Source: Anaerolineae bacterium | GTDB taxonomy: Bacteria > Chloroflexota > Anaerolineae > JAADDB01 | NCBI GenBank assembly: GCA_015490995.1 | Contig: WFWT01000146.1 | Coordinates: forward strand, 1-60,746 | Direction: 5' to 3' | Length of the DNA: 60,746 bases | In this document: piece by piece, positions 33,988 to 42,517 of the stretch | How the letters are laid out: each line of letters starts with the position of its first letter | Position numbering within the stretch: the first letter of the stretch is position 1 | Position numbers and translations under genes: made by a program | The notes under the pieces: generated by a model | What the model was told of the DNA's origin: nothing | The model's database searches: none | The model's input: only the letters and a program-made list of their open reading frames with translations

Positions 33988-35055
33988 TCACAGGTGAAAC
34001 ACATCCGTGTACGCCTCCGCTATGTCCGGCCAGGGGCTTGTCTCCGCGAATTCCACTGCCCGGGCCAGGTCCTGTGCCACTGCCTCTTCAATGCGCGCCA
34101 GAGCTTCTTCGGTCACATTCCGATCCAGAAGCTTTTGACGCAGTACCAGGAGAGGATCGGCCTGGCGCTGGTGTTCCCGCTCCTCCGGGGTTCGATACGT
34201 TTCCAGGTCGCCTGCCATGTGACCGGCCAGACGATACGTAATGGCCTCAATGAAGGTCGGGCCTTCCCCGGACCGAGCACGTTCCGCGGCCCAGCTGACC
34301 GCAGCGTGCACGATCTCCACGTCGTTGCCGTTGATACGAATGGACTCTATGCCGTACACCTTGGGGAACGTGTACAAGTCCTCGATGGCCGACGTACGCC
34401 ATATGGGGGTCATTTCGGAATACTTGTTGTTCTCCATGTAGAAAATTACGGGCAGCTTCCACTTAGCGGCGATGTTAAAGGTCTCGTGCATCACCCCCTG
34501 ATAGATGGCACCGTCGCCAAAAAAGGTGAGTGCGATGCGGTCCTCACCGCGCATGCGCGCGGCCAACGCCATCCCGGCCGCGTGGGGTACTTGAGCTGCG
34601 ACCACTCCGTTGGTGCCCATAAGACCGTGCTCCGGGTCCACCATGTGCATGGAGCCCCCTTTCCCCCGAGCACATCCGCTCGCTTTGCCCAGCACCTCCG
34701 CGATCACCTGACCCGGATCCAATCCCCGGGCAATAGCATGGTGATGTCCCCGGTACGTGCAGGTCACGTAATCGTCCGGACGGGTGGCAAAGGCTGCCCC
34801 CACCGCGTTGGCTTCCATGCCGATGGCGGTGTGCATAGCCCCCCCAATGCGCCCTTCCGAGGCCGCGTCCAACAGGTACTCTTCGACCCGCCGGATCAAC
34901 AACATTACGTGATACATCTTCTGCAACACCTCTACCGACAGGGGCGGTACGTCAAACGGCGGCGGCACCTCCACCGGCAGAAGGTCGGGGGCCAGGGAGA
35001 TCGACCACCCTCTCTTGCGCTCCTGAGACGATGTTATTGTTTTAACCACGCTCAT
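33988..35055 (-). CDS. 2-oxoacid dehydrogenase E1 component, alpha subunit
   Basis: A 355-residue alpha chain that binds thiamine diphosphate. The TPP motif is visible as [10 protein letters not shown] with ENNKYSEM (GDG...NN). Other marks: [22 protein letters not shown] and [23 protein letters not shown] at 35055 with GAGGTGG upstream is preferred over a GTG four codons earlier, which lies inside that ribosome binding site. It is first in the E1alpha-E1beta-E2 operon. A promoter at 35222 gives a leader of about 160 bases with two hairpins, a possible regulatory site. Confidence 0.95.
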   Translation of the reverse strand: MSVVKTITSSQERKRGWSISLAPDLLPVEVPPPFDVPPLSVEVLQKMYHVMLLIRRVEEYLLDAASEGRIGGAMHTAIGMEANAVGAAFATRPDDYVTCTYRGHHHAIARGLDPGQVIAEVLGKASGCARGKGGSMHMVDPEHGLMGTNGVVAAQVPHAAGMALAARMRGEDRIALTFFGDGAIYQGVMHETFNIAAKWKLPVIFYMENNKYSEMTPIWRTSAIEDLYTFPKVYGIESIRINGNDVEIVHAAVSWAAERARSGEGPTFIEAITYRLAGHMAGDLETYRTPEEREHQRQADPLLVLRQKLLDRNVTEEALARIEEAVAQDLARAVEFAETSPWPDIAEAYTDVFHL

Positions 35056-35103
35056 GATCCACCTCACTTTGCTCCTGGATTCACACCACTAACCCGACAT
35101 AGG

Positions 35104-35173
35104 TCCCCCACGCTTGAGGGGGAATATTGGCCCCGCCTAACAGGTAGGATACCCCCCTAAGAGGGGGATATCC
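35104..35173 (-). promoter_or_regulatory. Two adjacent hairpins in the E1alpha mRNA leader
   Basis: Hairpin one pairs TCCCCC (35104-35109) with GGGGGA (35118-35123). Hairpin two pairs GGATA plus CCCCCT (35147-35158) with AGGGGG plus TATCC (35162-35173), one mismatch, 3-base loop. Both lie between promoter and start codon. They may control translation or mRNA stability; no known riboswitch class is recognised. Confidence 0.45.
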
Positions 35174-35221
35174 CCTCCCTTTTTAGACTACGACATAAGT
35201 ACTACACCTGTACCCCCTATA

Positions 35222-35250
35222 ATCATACCTAAAATCACCCAAAATGTCAG
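35222..35250 (-). promoter_or_regulatory. Sigma70-type promoter of the E1alpha operon
   Basis: On the minus strand CTGACA (35250-35245), 17-bp spacer, TATGAT (35227-35222). Confidence 0.65.
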
Positions 35251-35377
35251 AAATAGGCCTCCTCCTAGAACGGTCCGGTATGCCGATGCCCTTGCATCCG
35301 ACCGGGCCTTGGTGTCCTTCTCTGGCCTTCACCGAGGTGTGGTGAGAAGGAGTACTTCTTTCCCATACACAGCCCCC

Positions 35378-35406
35378 TTGAAATCGGGGAGGGCGCATGT
35401 TATGAT
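35378..35406 (+). promoter_or_regulatory. Sigma70-type promoter of the two-component pair
   Basis: TTGAAA (35378-35383), 17-bp spacer, TATGAT (35401-35406), about 50 bases before the kinase-like gene. Confidence 0.65.
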
Positions 35407-35458
35407 GTAGGAGGAATGCAGGGTGTGTCGGCGTGCTTGAGACACACGAGAGGCCAAG

Positions 35459-36148
35459 ATGACAGGAAGGGCATTCCCTACCTGGCCAACCATGGAAGAG
35501 GATGAACGATACCGCCTGGCAGATCGCTTGCGGCAAGGACCTGGCCAAGCCCTGGCCAACGTCCTCGTAGATCTGCGCGTGCTGCTCTCCATGTCCCTCG
35601 ACAACGAGGAGGCGATACGGGAGGCCCTGCGCACCATCATCGCCGAGGTAGAAGCGGGATACTGGGAGCTCCAGGAGATTGTGGAGGAGGTGTGTCCCCC
35701 CTTTATCTTTCGCGAGTTGGGGTTAACCTCCTGGATGCACAGCTTTGCCGAACGGTACAAGGATCGCTACCACCTGCCGGTAGAAGTGCAGGTGTCGGCG
35801 GAGGAGATCGCACTGCCTCGCGAGGTAGCGGATGCGTTCTGGCGAGTAGTGGTGGAAGCTCTCCGCAACGTGCGCGAGCATGCCAAAGCCACCCGGGCCG
35901 TCCTTCGGCTGTCCCAGGAAGGGGACAACATTGTGCTGGAGGTGGAAGACAACGGCCAAGGCCTGTCTGAAGAAGTACTGCAGCGCACATATCAAGGCGT
36001 TCACCCCAAAATGACCTTTGGCCTTTTAATGATGCAGCGCTGGCTGGAAAAGGTAGGAGGGCGCCTGGAAGTGGGGCGCGGCCACGCCGGAGGTACTCTG
36101 GTCCGGGCCATTGTGCCGCAAGCAGGACGGGAAGGAGGTGATCCATGA
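35459..36148 (+). CDS. NarL-type sensor kinase-like protein lacking the phosphoacceptor His
   Basis: A 229-residue soluble protein shaped like a minimal HisKA_3/HATPase_c kinase. The dimerisation helix reads ADRLRQGPGQALAN; in active relatives it reads A-R-E-L-H-D-G-P-G-Q, so the phosphoacceptor His is replaced by Arg (R25) and the next Asp by Gln. The ATP-binding domain is well kept: N-box VVVEALRNVREHAKA, G1 VEDNGQGLSEE, G2 MTFGLLMMQRW with GGRLEVG and GGTLVRAIVP. No membrane segment or input domain is seen. It may be a pseudokinase, an ATP-dependent modulator or a phosphatase of the partner regulator. The ribosome binding site is weak. The stop overlaps the regulator start (ATGA). Confidence 0.87.
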   Translation: MTGRAFPTWPTMEEDERYRLADRLRQGPGQALANVLVDLRVLLSMSLDNEEAIREALRTIIAEVEAGYWELQEIVEEVCPPFIFRELGLTSWMHSFAERYKDRYHLPVEVQVSAEEIALPREVADAFWRVVVEALRNVREHAKATRAVLRLSQEGDNIVLEVEDNGQGLSEEVLQRTYQGVHPKMTFGLLMMQRWLEKVGGRLEVGRGHAGGTLVRAIVPQAGREGGDP

Positions 36149-36873
36149 GCCAGGGTGACGGCCTTATTCGGGTGATGATTGTAGAGGATCATCCCCTTTT
36201 CAGCACCGGACTGAAACGGGTGCTGGAAATGGAAGACGACATCGAAGTGGTTGCCGAGGCACGTACGGGAAAGGAAGCAGTGGAAAAAGCCGTAACAGTA
36301 CACCCTGACGTGATCATCATGGACGTGAACCTGCCCGAGATGAACGGGCTGCAAGCCACTCGCGAGATCACCAGCCGGTTGGACAACGTAGGGGTGATTG
36401 TCATCACCGCCTACCACGATGATGAACAGCTCTTTCACGCTCTGCGGGCCGGTGCGATGGCGTATTACTCTAAAGACGTCCAACCCAGCGAGCTTATCCC
36501 TGCTATCCGGCAGGTGGCCCGTGGGTACTACGTGGTGGGCGATGTCGTCATGAGTCGCCCCCAGGTAGCCTCCTGGCTCCTCAAGCGCTTCGAAGAGATG
36601 GCCCTTTTCCCCGACGCGGATGTGGTATTCGCGCCCCTAACACCGCGCGAGATGGAGATCCTCAAGCTTATCACTAAAGGCTACAGTAACAAGGAGATCG
36701 CCCGTGAGCTGGGGATCAGTCGCCAAACGGTGAAAAACCACATGAGCGCGATCCTGCGCAAATTAGCCGTCAACGACCGCACCCAAGCAGCGGTGCTGGC
36801 CCTTAAGCGGGGGTGGATCTCGCTGGCGGAACTGGAAGAACGTGAAGGTCAGGAGAAAAAGTCCGACACCTGA
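36145..36873 (+). CDS. NarL/FixJ-type response regulator
   Basis: A 242-residue regulator with receiver domain (VMIVEDHPLF, phosphoacceptor in DVIIMDVNLPEMNG, Lys in YYSKDV) and a C-terminal LuxR-type helix-turn-helix (LTPREMEILKLITKGYSNKEI, LGISRQTVKNHMSAILRKL). GGAGGTGATC, a near-perfect anti-Shine-Dalgarno match, precedes the ATG. The receiver Lys is in YYSKDVQPSEL, as in NarL. The linker before the HTH is a little long, with FPDADVVFAP. It is coupled to the kinase-like protein, which lacks its phosphoacceptor, so phosphate may come from another kinase or from acetyl phosphate. Confidence 0.95.
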   Translation: MSQGDGLIRVMIVEDHPLFSTGLKRVLEMEDDIEVVAEARTGKEAVEKAVTVHPDVIIMDVNLPEMNGLQATREITSRLDNVGVIVITAYHDDEQLFHALRAGAMAYYSKDVQPSELIPAIRQVARGYYVVGDVVMSRPQVASWLLKRFEEMALFPDADVVFAPLTPREMEILKLITKGYSNKEIARELGISRQTVKNHMSAILRKLAVNDRTQAAVLALKRGWISLAELEEREGQEKKSDT

Positions 36874-36924
36874 AGGTGTCCGCCGAACACGGAACACCTA
36901 TAGAGCGTTCATCATAATAAAGAT

Positions 36925-36949
36925 GGGGCGCAGCATAATGCTGCGCCCC
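36925..36949. terminator. Bidirectional hairpin between converging genes
   Basis: GGGGCGCAGC and GCTGCGCCCC form a 10-bp perfect stem with a 5-base loop, between the NarL-type regulator and the FTR1 gene. On the minus strand ATCTTTATTATG follows, so it serves FTR1 best. Confidence 0.75.
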
Positions 36950-37008
36950 ACGGGGGCAAGGGAGAGGGGCAATGGGAGGCGCTTCTCCACGCCTGCACGG
37001 GTTTATAA

Positions 37009-37824
37009 TTAAGCAACCGCCCGCCGCAAGGACACATCCGCCGGCCGCGCGGCCAGCCCCACAGTGAGCAGGTAAGCGAGGTACGCGCTCACCTCCAACA
37101 AACTGGGATTGCCGTTATAGCCGAACAGGGCTTTCAAGAAACTGCCCACCGTACCATTTTCGTCCAGGACGTTGTTGATGTTCCACACCTGCTCCACAAA
37201 CACGGGCAAAAGCCCCGCCTCCTGAAACTCGTGAACACCGCTGGCCACCAGACCCGCGGCTACCAGCAAGAGCAAAATCCCGGTAACGTTGAAGAACATG
37301 CGTAAGTTCAAACGCACACTGGCACCGAAGAGCAACACCCCCACCAACACAGCAAGCCCCAACCCAAGGGCTGCACCGGTCAGTGTAGTGGCTGCAGACG
37401 CCTGGAACATGGCCGCGGTGAGAAAGAGAGCGGTCTCCAGCCCTTCCCGCAGTACGGCGAAGAAGGTCACTCCAAAGAGAGCGACCACTCCCACCTGCAC
37501 TGCTTCCCGGGTCTCTTGTTCCAGCTTGCGAGCCAGCTCTCGTCCATGCGTCTTCATCCAGAAGATCATCCACGTTAACAGCGCGGCCGCGGCCAGCATG
37601 GTGGCCCCCTCAAAGATCTCCTCTGCCCGGCCTTCGAACTTCACCCCCATCACGTAGAGGGCAATCCCGGCCAGCAAGCTCAGAAATGCGGCCACCGCTG
37701 TCCCCGCCCATGCGTACCGCTTTAGATGGTGCAATTGCAAACGGGTCAGCACCCCCAGCACAATCCCGAGCACCAACGCCGCTTCCACACCTTCCCGCAA
37801 CGTGATTAACAGCGCAGCACCCAT
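37009..37824 (-). CDS. FTR1-family iron permease
   Basis: A 271-residue membrane protein with seven or so segments. Both family iron motifs are present: REGVE at 10-14 and REGLE at 126-130. FTR1/EfeU proteins import iron, usually with an oxidase or a periplasmic EfeO-like partner; none is adjacent, so this may be a stand-alone permease. A second acidic site GVHEFQEAG and a NNVLDENG stretch occur in the C-terminal third. Its promoter has a Fur-type palindrome and a second palindrome, so expression probably follows iron. Confidence 0.93.
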   Translation of the reverse strand: MGAALLITLREGVEAALVLGIVLGVLTRLQLHHLKRYAWAGTAVAAFLSLLAGIALYVMGVKFEGRAEEIFEGATMLAAAALLTWMIFWMKTHGRELARKLEQETREAVQVGVVALFGVTFFAVLREGLETALFLTAAMFQASAATTLTGAALGLGLAVLVGVLLFGASVRLNLRMFFNVTGILLLLVAAGLVASGVHEFQEAGLLPVFVEQVWNINNVLDENGTVGSFLKALFGYNGNPSLLEVSAYLAYLLTVGLAARPADVSLRRAVA

Positions 37825-37862
37825 TGCATCTATCCTCCCGCCATCCGGCCTCGGTAATGTAA

Positions 37863-37879
37863 TTGCGATTCATTCGCAA
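37863..37879 (-). promoter_or_regulatory. Fur-type palindrome before FTR1
   Basis: On the minus strand TTGCGA ATGAA TCGCAA: 6-bp perfect arms, very similar to the Fur/Mur consensus TGCGAATNATTCGCA. It lies just downstream of the predicted transcription start and 39 bases before the ATG, a repressor position. Confidence 0.65.
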
Positions 37880-37893
37880 CTTCATGTCGCCCG

Positions 37894-37923
37894 ATTATAC
37901 GGTGACGCGCGTCACAAAGTCAA
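37894..37923 (-). promoter_or_regulatory. FTR1 promoter with palindrome in the spacer
   Basis: On the minus strand TTGACT (37923-37918), 18-bp spacer, TATAAT (37899-37894). The spacer contains the perfect 14-bp palindrome GTGACGCGCGTCAC (37902-37915), which with its flanks reads TGTGA N6 TCACC, close to a CRP/FNR-type site. Confidence 0.65.
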
Positions 37924-38023
37924 GGCCCCAGGTTCCAACCCGGATTTTACAGGGAACGAATCCTGGTTTCACCCTGGATGTAACCCCTGTGTGCCTGGGC
38001 CCCTCGATCCCCTGTCGATGAAT

Positions 38024-38053
38024 TTGACAACCCATATGTGCCAAGAGTAGAAT
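38024..38053 (+). promoter_or_regulatory. Sigma70-type promoter of the subtilase
   Basis: TTGACA (38024-38029), 18-bp spacer, TAGAAT (38048-38053), about 210 bases before the start codon. Confidence 0.65.
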
Positions 38054-38264
38054 GAGAGTTAGCATTTCCCCCCACCTTGGAGCAGAGGATGTCTCCGCAG
38101 AAAGGAGGTGAAAACACACCGGAGAGGCCACAGTGGCAGTGGATTTTATTCTTTCTTAAATCTCCATGCACCACATCCTCACAATAATGACCTGTTCGCC
38201 ACGGAAATTTGGCAATGTTGGCGCAAAATAACGTAAGTTCCTGGTCGAAAGGAGGAGTTTCCCC

Positions 38265-41200
38265 ATGCCGAGCCGATGGTGGCGTCTAACAAGCATTGTG
38301 CTCATTATCAGTCTGTTGTTGCCTGTTGCCGCGCTGGCAGCGCCTTCTGATCCGTTCACGGATGATCCCTTTGCAACGGTGCAGACGGGCAACGGCAAGC
38401 GCTTCATTGTGCAGCTGGAAGGAGATCCCCTAGCGCGCTACTACCAAAAGATGGGCGCGCCGGTTTCCATGAGCCGAGCGCCTGGCCGGCTCGACGCGAT
38501 GGCCCCCGAAGCACAAAGGTACATTGACGCGTTACGCCAGAAACAGTGGGAGGTCTTTGAGGCCATCCAGCGGGTGGTGCCGGGCGCGCGCATGGCACAG
38601 TACATGGACGAACGAGGCCGCCTGCGCCCCCTGATGTATCAGGTGGTCCTGAACGCATTTGTTATCGAGCTACCCCGCGCCGATCGGGAGACGTTCATCA
38701 AGCTTTCCCGTATTCCCGGCATCAAGGCCATTACCCTTGAACGTCAGTTGACGTTAAACATGGAGGTGGTTAATCCCCTTGTCGGCGCCCCTGCGGTCTG
38801 GGACCGCGTGGGAGGCGTGGACGCTGCTGGTGAAGGGGTGAAGGTAGCAGTCATCGATACGGGCATCGACCCCGAACATCCGGGCTTGGATCCCACCAAC
38901 TACCGGTATCCTGTAGGATTCCCGAAGGGAGACACGCGCTTTACAACCCCCAAGGTCATTGTCATGCGGGGCTACTTCCGGCCTGATGATCCCCCTGTGG
39001 CCCCCTTCCCGCGACCGGGCCATCCCCACGGCACGGGAGTGGCTACCATCATCGGCACGAACCCGAACACTGTAGCCACGTACGAGGGCATTGATGTACC
39101 TCTCAGCGGTGTGGCCCCGAGGGTTTACCTGATGTCTTACCAGATCTTCTACCCCAGTGCCAGCGGTTCCAGCGCCCGTTACGCCTCCGAGCCTGAGGCC
39201 ATTCGGGCCATCGAGGACATGGTCATGGACGGGGCGGATGTAGTTAACAATTCGTGGGGCTCCACCGTCTTCATCCCCCTCAAGCGTGGCTTTAACCCCG
39301 TCATCGACGCGCTGGAATCCGCGTCGGCGGCCGGTGTGACGGTGGTGAAATCGGCTGGCAACTCCGGACCGGGCTCCGCTACGGTGGGAGGCAACGACCA
39401 GCCAGTGAGCGGCATCTCGGTGGGAGCCACGATTAACACGCGGGCCTTTGGCAATGAAATGAGCGTGGTAGCACCCGAACCGGTGCCCGAAGAGCTCCAG
39501 TCGATCTTAGCTGTACCCGCGGCCTTCGGTGGCTCCCTCGAGGAGGACTTGCCCCCCACGCCCATAATATGGGTAGGCCGTGTGGATGAGGACAACGCGG
39601 TTGCCTGTGACCCCATTGAGGACCCTGAGGGAGAACTGGTTGGCAAGGTGGCCCTCATCATCCGTGGCGCCTGTCGCTTCGATCGCAAGGTGACGAACGC
39701 CCAGGAAGCCGGTGCCATTGGCGCCATCATCTTTAACAACGTACCGGGGGCACCACCTATCACCATGGGCGGTGAGACAGACGGCATCACCATCTGGGCT
39801 TTCATGATCAGCAACCCGCAAGGAGCGGCATTGGCCCAGCTGGAAACGGAAAATCCGGGCCAGGTGCTCATCACCCTCGGTACCACGGTTTCGTACATCA
39901 CCGATGTCGTCGCACCCGACGTGCTGGCTACCTTCTCCAGCCGCGGTCCGGGCTATCCGCTGGACCGCATAGTGCCGGACGTGGTGGCCCCAGGCCAGAA
40001 TGTGCTCAGCGGTTATGGCCTTACCAGTGCGCCGGAAGAGGGCCTCTGGGCCCCGTGGCAGGGAACCAGTGCATCGGCACCGGTCGTGGCCGGCGCGGCC
40101 GCGTTGCTCAAGCAGGTCTACCCGGACTGGACCCCGGCCATGATCAAGAGCGCGCTCATGACCACCGCTGAACCACGCGTCTGGCTGGACTTCCAACAGA
40201 CGGTCATGGGCTCGCCCATGGATGTGGGTTCCGGTCGTATACGAATAGACCGGGCCATTAACCCCGGCGCCGTGGTGCAAGTTACCCATCCGGGCAGTGA
40301 CATACCGCCCAACGTCTCGGCCATGTTCGGCCAAGTTATGCCGGGCGAGACGAAGCGCCTTACCTTGAATTTCCAGAGCGTCATCGGCATCGACGCGACC
40401 TGGACCCTGGAGGTGAGGGATCCCTTCACCGTTGGGCTGTCCCTGAGCAGCACGACGGTCGATGTGCCGGCCATGGGCTCCGGCAGTGTCGACCTGATCC
40501 TAAACGTGCCGGAAGACATGCCACCGGGAGACTACTGGGGCCACATTGAATTCTCCCACGGCCCGCACTGGGGACACATTCCCTTCTGGGTGCGCGTCGC
40601 CGCACCGAAGGGAGAGGCGGAGGTCCTCCTGATCGATGACGACGGTTCTTTCCTCCAGCCAATTTTCTTCGGTGTGGATACCCCGGACTACCGACCTTAC
40701 TACGAAGCAATGCTTCAAAACCTGGGCGTCAGCTACGACGTCTGGGATGCGGAGCAGATGTGGCTCCAAGGATCCGGTCTGCCTGACCTCGCGACCCTCC
40801 AGCAGTACAAGGTCGTTATCTGGTTCACGGGTGATTCCTTCCTGACCTACTTCGGTGTGACGGCCAGCGCCGCGGACCGTGCCCGCCTGCTGGACTACCT
40901 GCACAACACACCGGGTAGCCGATTGCTCGTCACCGGCCAGGATTGGTCCGGCTACTTTGACAACTTCCTGAACGGCGCGGACAGCGGGTGCGTACTCTGC
41001 AGTCTGGGCGTTGGCCGGTGGCAGGAGGACGCGTACAGTCCGGCTGAACTCTTTGCATCGCCCTTCCCTGCAGCGTCGGGTGAAGGTCCCTTCCAGGACA
41101 TGATCATCGACCTGGGTGCCCCGATGACGGCCACCCTCACCTCGGGCGCGGGCAACCAGGCTTATGTGGACGGTCTGTTCCCTGATGGGCCCTTCGACCC

Positions 41201-42335
41201 GACATGGACCGGCTTTGCCGCCTTCCGAGCACTGATGCCACCTACAGAAGGGTCCGCCTCGGCCGTGCCCTTCATCGCTACCGGCCGTAGCGGTGAACCG
41301 CGACTGGAATGGCTGTTACTGGGTGACCCAGAAGGTACCACTACTTCCAGCGGCCGAGCCCTCTTCTTCGCCTTCGGTCTCGAAGGCATCAACAACGAAT
41401 ACGCGGCCGAAATGGGCTTCGCGACCCGTGAAGACGTCCTGAACCGTGCCCTCGAATGGCTCGAAGAGGAGGTGACCCTCAACGTCACCGGCACGGTAGA
41501 GGTGACATTGCCTGAACCGGTAGTGTTGACTGCTACTCTCGAGAGCAGCCTGCCCTACACGCAACCTATCACTTATCGTTGGTGGTGGGGGGACGGCACG
41601 GGTATCGTCAGCAGTGGCACCAACCCCACGGGCGTCCACCTCTACGAAGAACCCGGAACGTACACGGTGTTCGTGGAGGGAACAAGCCCGTTGGGTCACA
41701 GCGCCATTGCTAGCATCACCGTGACCGTGAACCCTGACCCGGTGACGCCGGTCACCTGGATTACGGAGACGGTGACTCTTGAGCCGGTGGCGGATACCTA
41801 CATCGATGCGTGGGCCGTGCCCTGGATGATGCCCACCGTCGGCGACGACGTGAACATCCGGGTCCGGGCCAAGGACATCCGCACCGGCCTGTTGGCCTTT
41901 GACCTGAGCACACTCCCCACGGACGCCGAAATCCTGTCCGCGAACCTCCAGCTGTATGCCACGGTCGTGCGAGGTGTCGCCAACATCGGTGCGTACAACG
42001 TGCTGCGACCGTGGTCGGAGATGAATGCCAGCTGGTGGGAGGCGGACACCGGCGTTAAGTGGGAAGTGCCAGGTGCTAACGGCCCTACGGACCGCTCCGC
42101 AATGCCCACCGATGTTCAAACTGTGTCCGGTACCGGCTGGGTATCCTTCGACGTCACTTCGGCCGCCCAAGCGTGGCTCGATGGCATGGGATATGGCATC
42201 GCCCTGCGGGGTGATGACGTGCTCACCCCCTTCGGCGGTGAAGTACACTTCATCGCCCGTGAGTTCCCCACCTTGCGGCCGAAACTTGAGATCACCTACC
42301 GGTACCCCTCTACAGGACCATCTACAGGACCATAA
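38265..42335 (+). CDS. Secreted S8 subtilisin-like serine protease, multidomain
   Basis: A 1356-residue exported protease. AAAGGAGGAG precedes the ATG; signal peptide ends near ALAAPSDP. A propeptide region with VVLNAFVIELPRAD (about 45-165) leads to the catalytic domain: D198 in AVIDTGID, H255 in HPHGTGVA, oxyanion Asn in KSAGNSGPG and S602 in GTSASAP. A PA-like insertion lies between His and Ser (about 400-540, RGACRFDRKVTNAQEAGAIGA). Downstream are an Fn3-like region, a DUF-like region around 790-1010, a PKD-type unit (YRWWWGDGTGI ... HLYEEPGTYTV, about 1090-1155) and a C-terminal DNRLRE-type domain (VADTYIDAW ... WVSFDVTSAAQAWL). No sorting anchor is evident. Likely role: extracellular protein degradation for nutrition. 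Confidence 0.94.
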   Translation: MPSRWWRLTSIVLIISLLLPVAALAAPSDPFTDDPFATVQTGNGKRFIVQLEGDPLARYYQKMGAPVSMSRAPGRLDAMAPEAQRYIDALRQKQWEVFEAIQRVVPGARMAQYMDERGRLRPLMYQVVLNAFVIELPRADRETFIKLSRIPGIKAITLERQLTLNMEVVNPLVGAPAVWDRVGGVDAAGEGVKVAVIDTGIDPEHPGLDPTNYRYPVGFPKGDTRFTTPKVIVMRGYFRPDDPPVAPFPRPGHPHGTGVATIIGTNPNTVATYEGIDVPLSGVAPRVYLMSYQIFYPSASGSSARYASEPEAIRAIEDMVMDGADVVNNSWGSTVFIPLKRGFNPVIDALESASAAGVTVVKSAGNSGPGSATVGGNDQPVSGISVGATINTRAFGNEMSVVAPEPVPEELQSILAVPAAFGGSLEEDLPPTPIIWVGRVDEDNAVACDPIEDPEGELVGKVALIIRGACRFDRKVTNAQEAGAIGAIIFNNVPGAPPITMGGETDGITIWAFMISNPQGAALAQLETENPGQVLITLGTTVSYITDVVAPDVLATFSSRGPGYPLDRIVPDVVAPGQNVLSGYGLTSAPEEGLWAPWQGTSASAPVVAGAAALLKQVYPDWTPAMIKSALMTTAEPRVWLDFQQTVMGSPMDVGSGRIRIDRAINPGAVVQVTHPGSDIPPNVSAMFGQVMPGETKRLTLNFQSVIGIDATWTLEVRDPFTVGLSLSSTTVDVPAMGSGSVDLILNVPEDMPPGDYWGHIEFSHGPHWGHIPFWVRVAAPKGEAEVLLIDDDGSFLQPIFFGVDTPDYRPYYEAMLQNLGVSYDVWDAEQMWLQGSGLPDLATLQQYKVVIWFTGDSFLTYFGVTASAADRARLLDYLHNTPGSRLLVTGQDWSGYFDNFLNGADSGCVLCSLGVGRWQEDAYSPAELFASPFPAASGEGPFQDMIIDLGAPMTATLTSGAGNQAYVDGLFPDGPFDPTWTGFAAFRALMPPTEGSASAVPFIATGRSGEPRLEWLLLGDPEGTTTSSGRALFFAFGLEGINNEYAAEMGFATREDVLNRALEWLEEEVTLNVTGTVEVTLPEPVVLTATLESSLPYTQPITYRWWWGDGTGIVSSGTNPTGVHLYEEPGTYTVFVEGTSPLGHSAIASITVTVNPDPVTPVTWITETVTLEPVADTYIDAWAVPWMMPTVGDDVNIRVRAKDIRTGLLAFDLSTLPTDAEILSANLQLYATVVRGVANIGAYNVLRPWSEMNASWWEADTGVKWEVPGANGPTDRSAMPTDVQTVSGTGWVSFDVTSAAQAWLDGMGYGIALRGDDVLTPFGGEVHFIAREFPTLRPKLEITYRYPSTGPSTGP

Positions 42336-42360
42336 TTACCAGTCCTGATGGTAAACATAC

Positions 42361-42393
42361 CCAGGGCCCAGGGGATTCTCCCCTGGGCCCTGG
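42361..42393. terminator. Strong bidirectional terminator
   Basis: A 15-bp perfect stem (CCAGGGCCCAGGGGA with its complement) and 3-base loop, followed by CTTTATCTTCTC on the plus strand. It ends the subtilase and may also stop the converging lipoprotein transcript. Confidence 0.88.
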
Positions 42394-42517
42394 CTTTATC
42401 TTCTCAGCCTCACCTTACCGGTAACGCTCTATGAGCTCAACATGCTGTTCCTCTCCTCCGCACTCCCATGCGGGCCATCATCTTATCCGGTGGATTGATC
42501 CGCTTAAGGGGTTCTAT

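Larger units (their letters stand above)
35056..35458. other. Divergent intergenic region with two promoters and a structured leader
   Basis: About 400 bases between E1alpha (leftward) and the histidine kinase-like gene (rightward). It holds the two promoters and two C/G-rich hairpins listed separately. No credible gene: a short ATG frame at 35416 has an ill-spaced ribosome binding site. Confidence 0.7.
37825..38264. other. Divergent intergenic region
   Basis: 440 bases with the FTR1 promoter and operators on the left and the subtilase promoter at 38024. The roughly 200-base leader of the subtilase mRNA holds an A/G-rich ribosome-binding-like AAAGGAGGTG at 38101, with no credible gene behind it. 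No known riboswitch is recognised. Confidence 0.65.

Noticed and set aside
33874-35160. Plus-strand frame of 428 residues opposite the E1 genes
   Set aside because: Antisense shadow of two well-recognised genes, rich in His and Arg, with no signals.
35416-35505. Short ATG frame (29 residues) before the kinase-like gene
   Set aside because: The Shine-Dalgarno is only one base from the ATG, it overlaps the real gene, and it would lie within about three bases of the predicted transcript start.
38101-38180. Possible small gene behind AAAGGAGGTG in the subtilase leader
   Set aside because: The only start (GTG) lies inside the ribosome binding site and the frame has no recognisable content.
41316-42248. 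Minus-strand frame of 310 residues opposite the subtilase
   Set aside because: Antisense shadow; the subtilase frame carries the family motifs.
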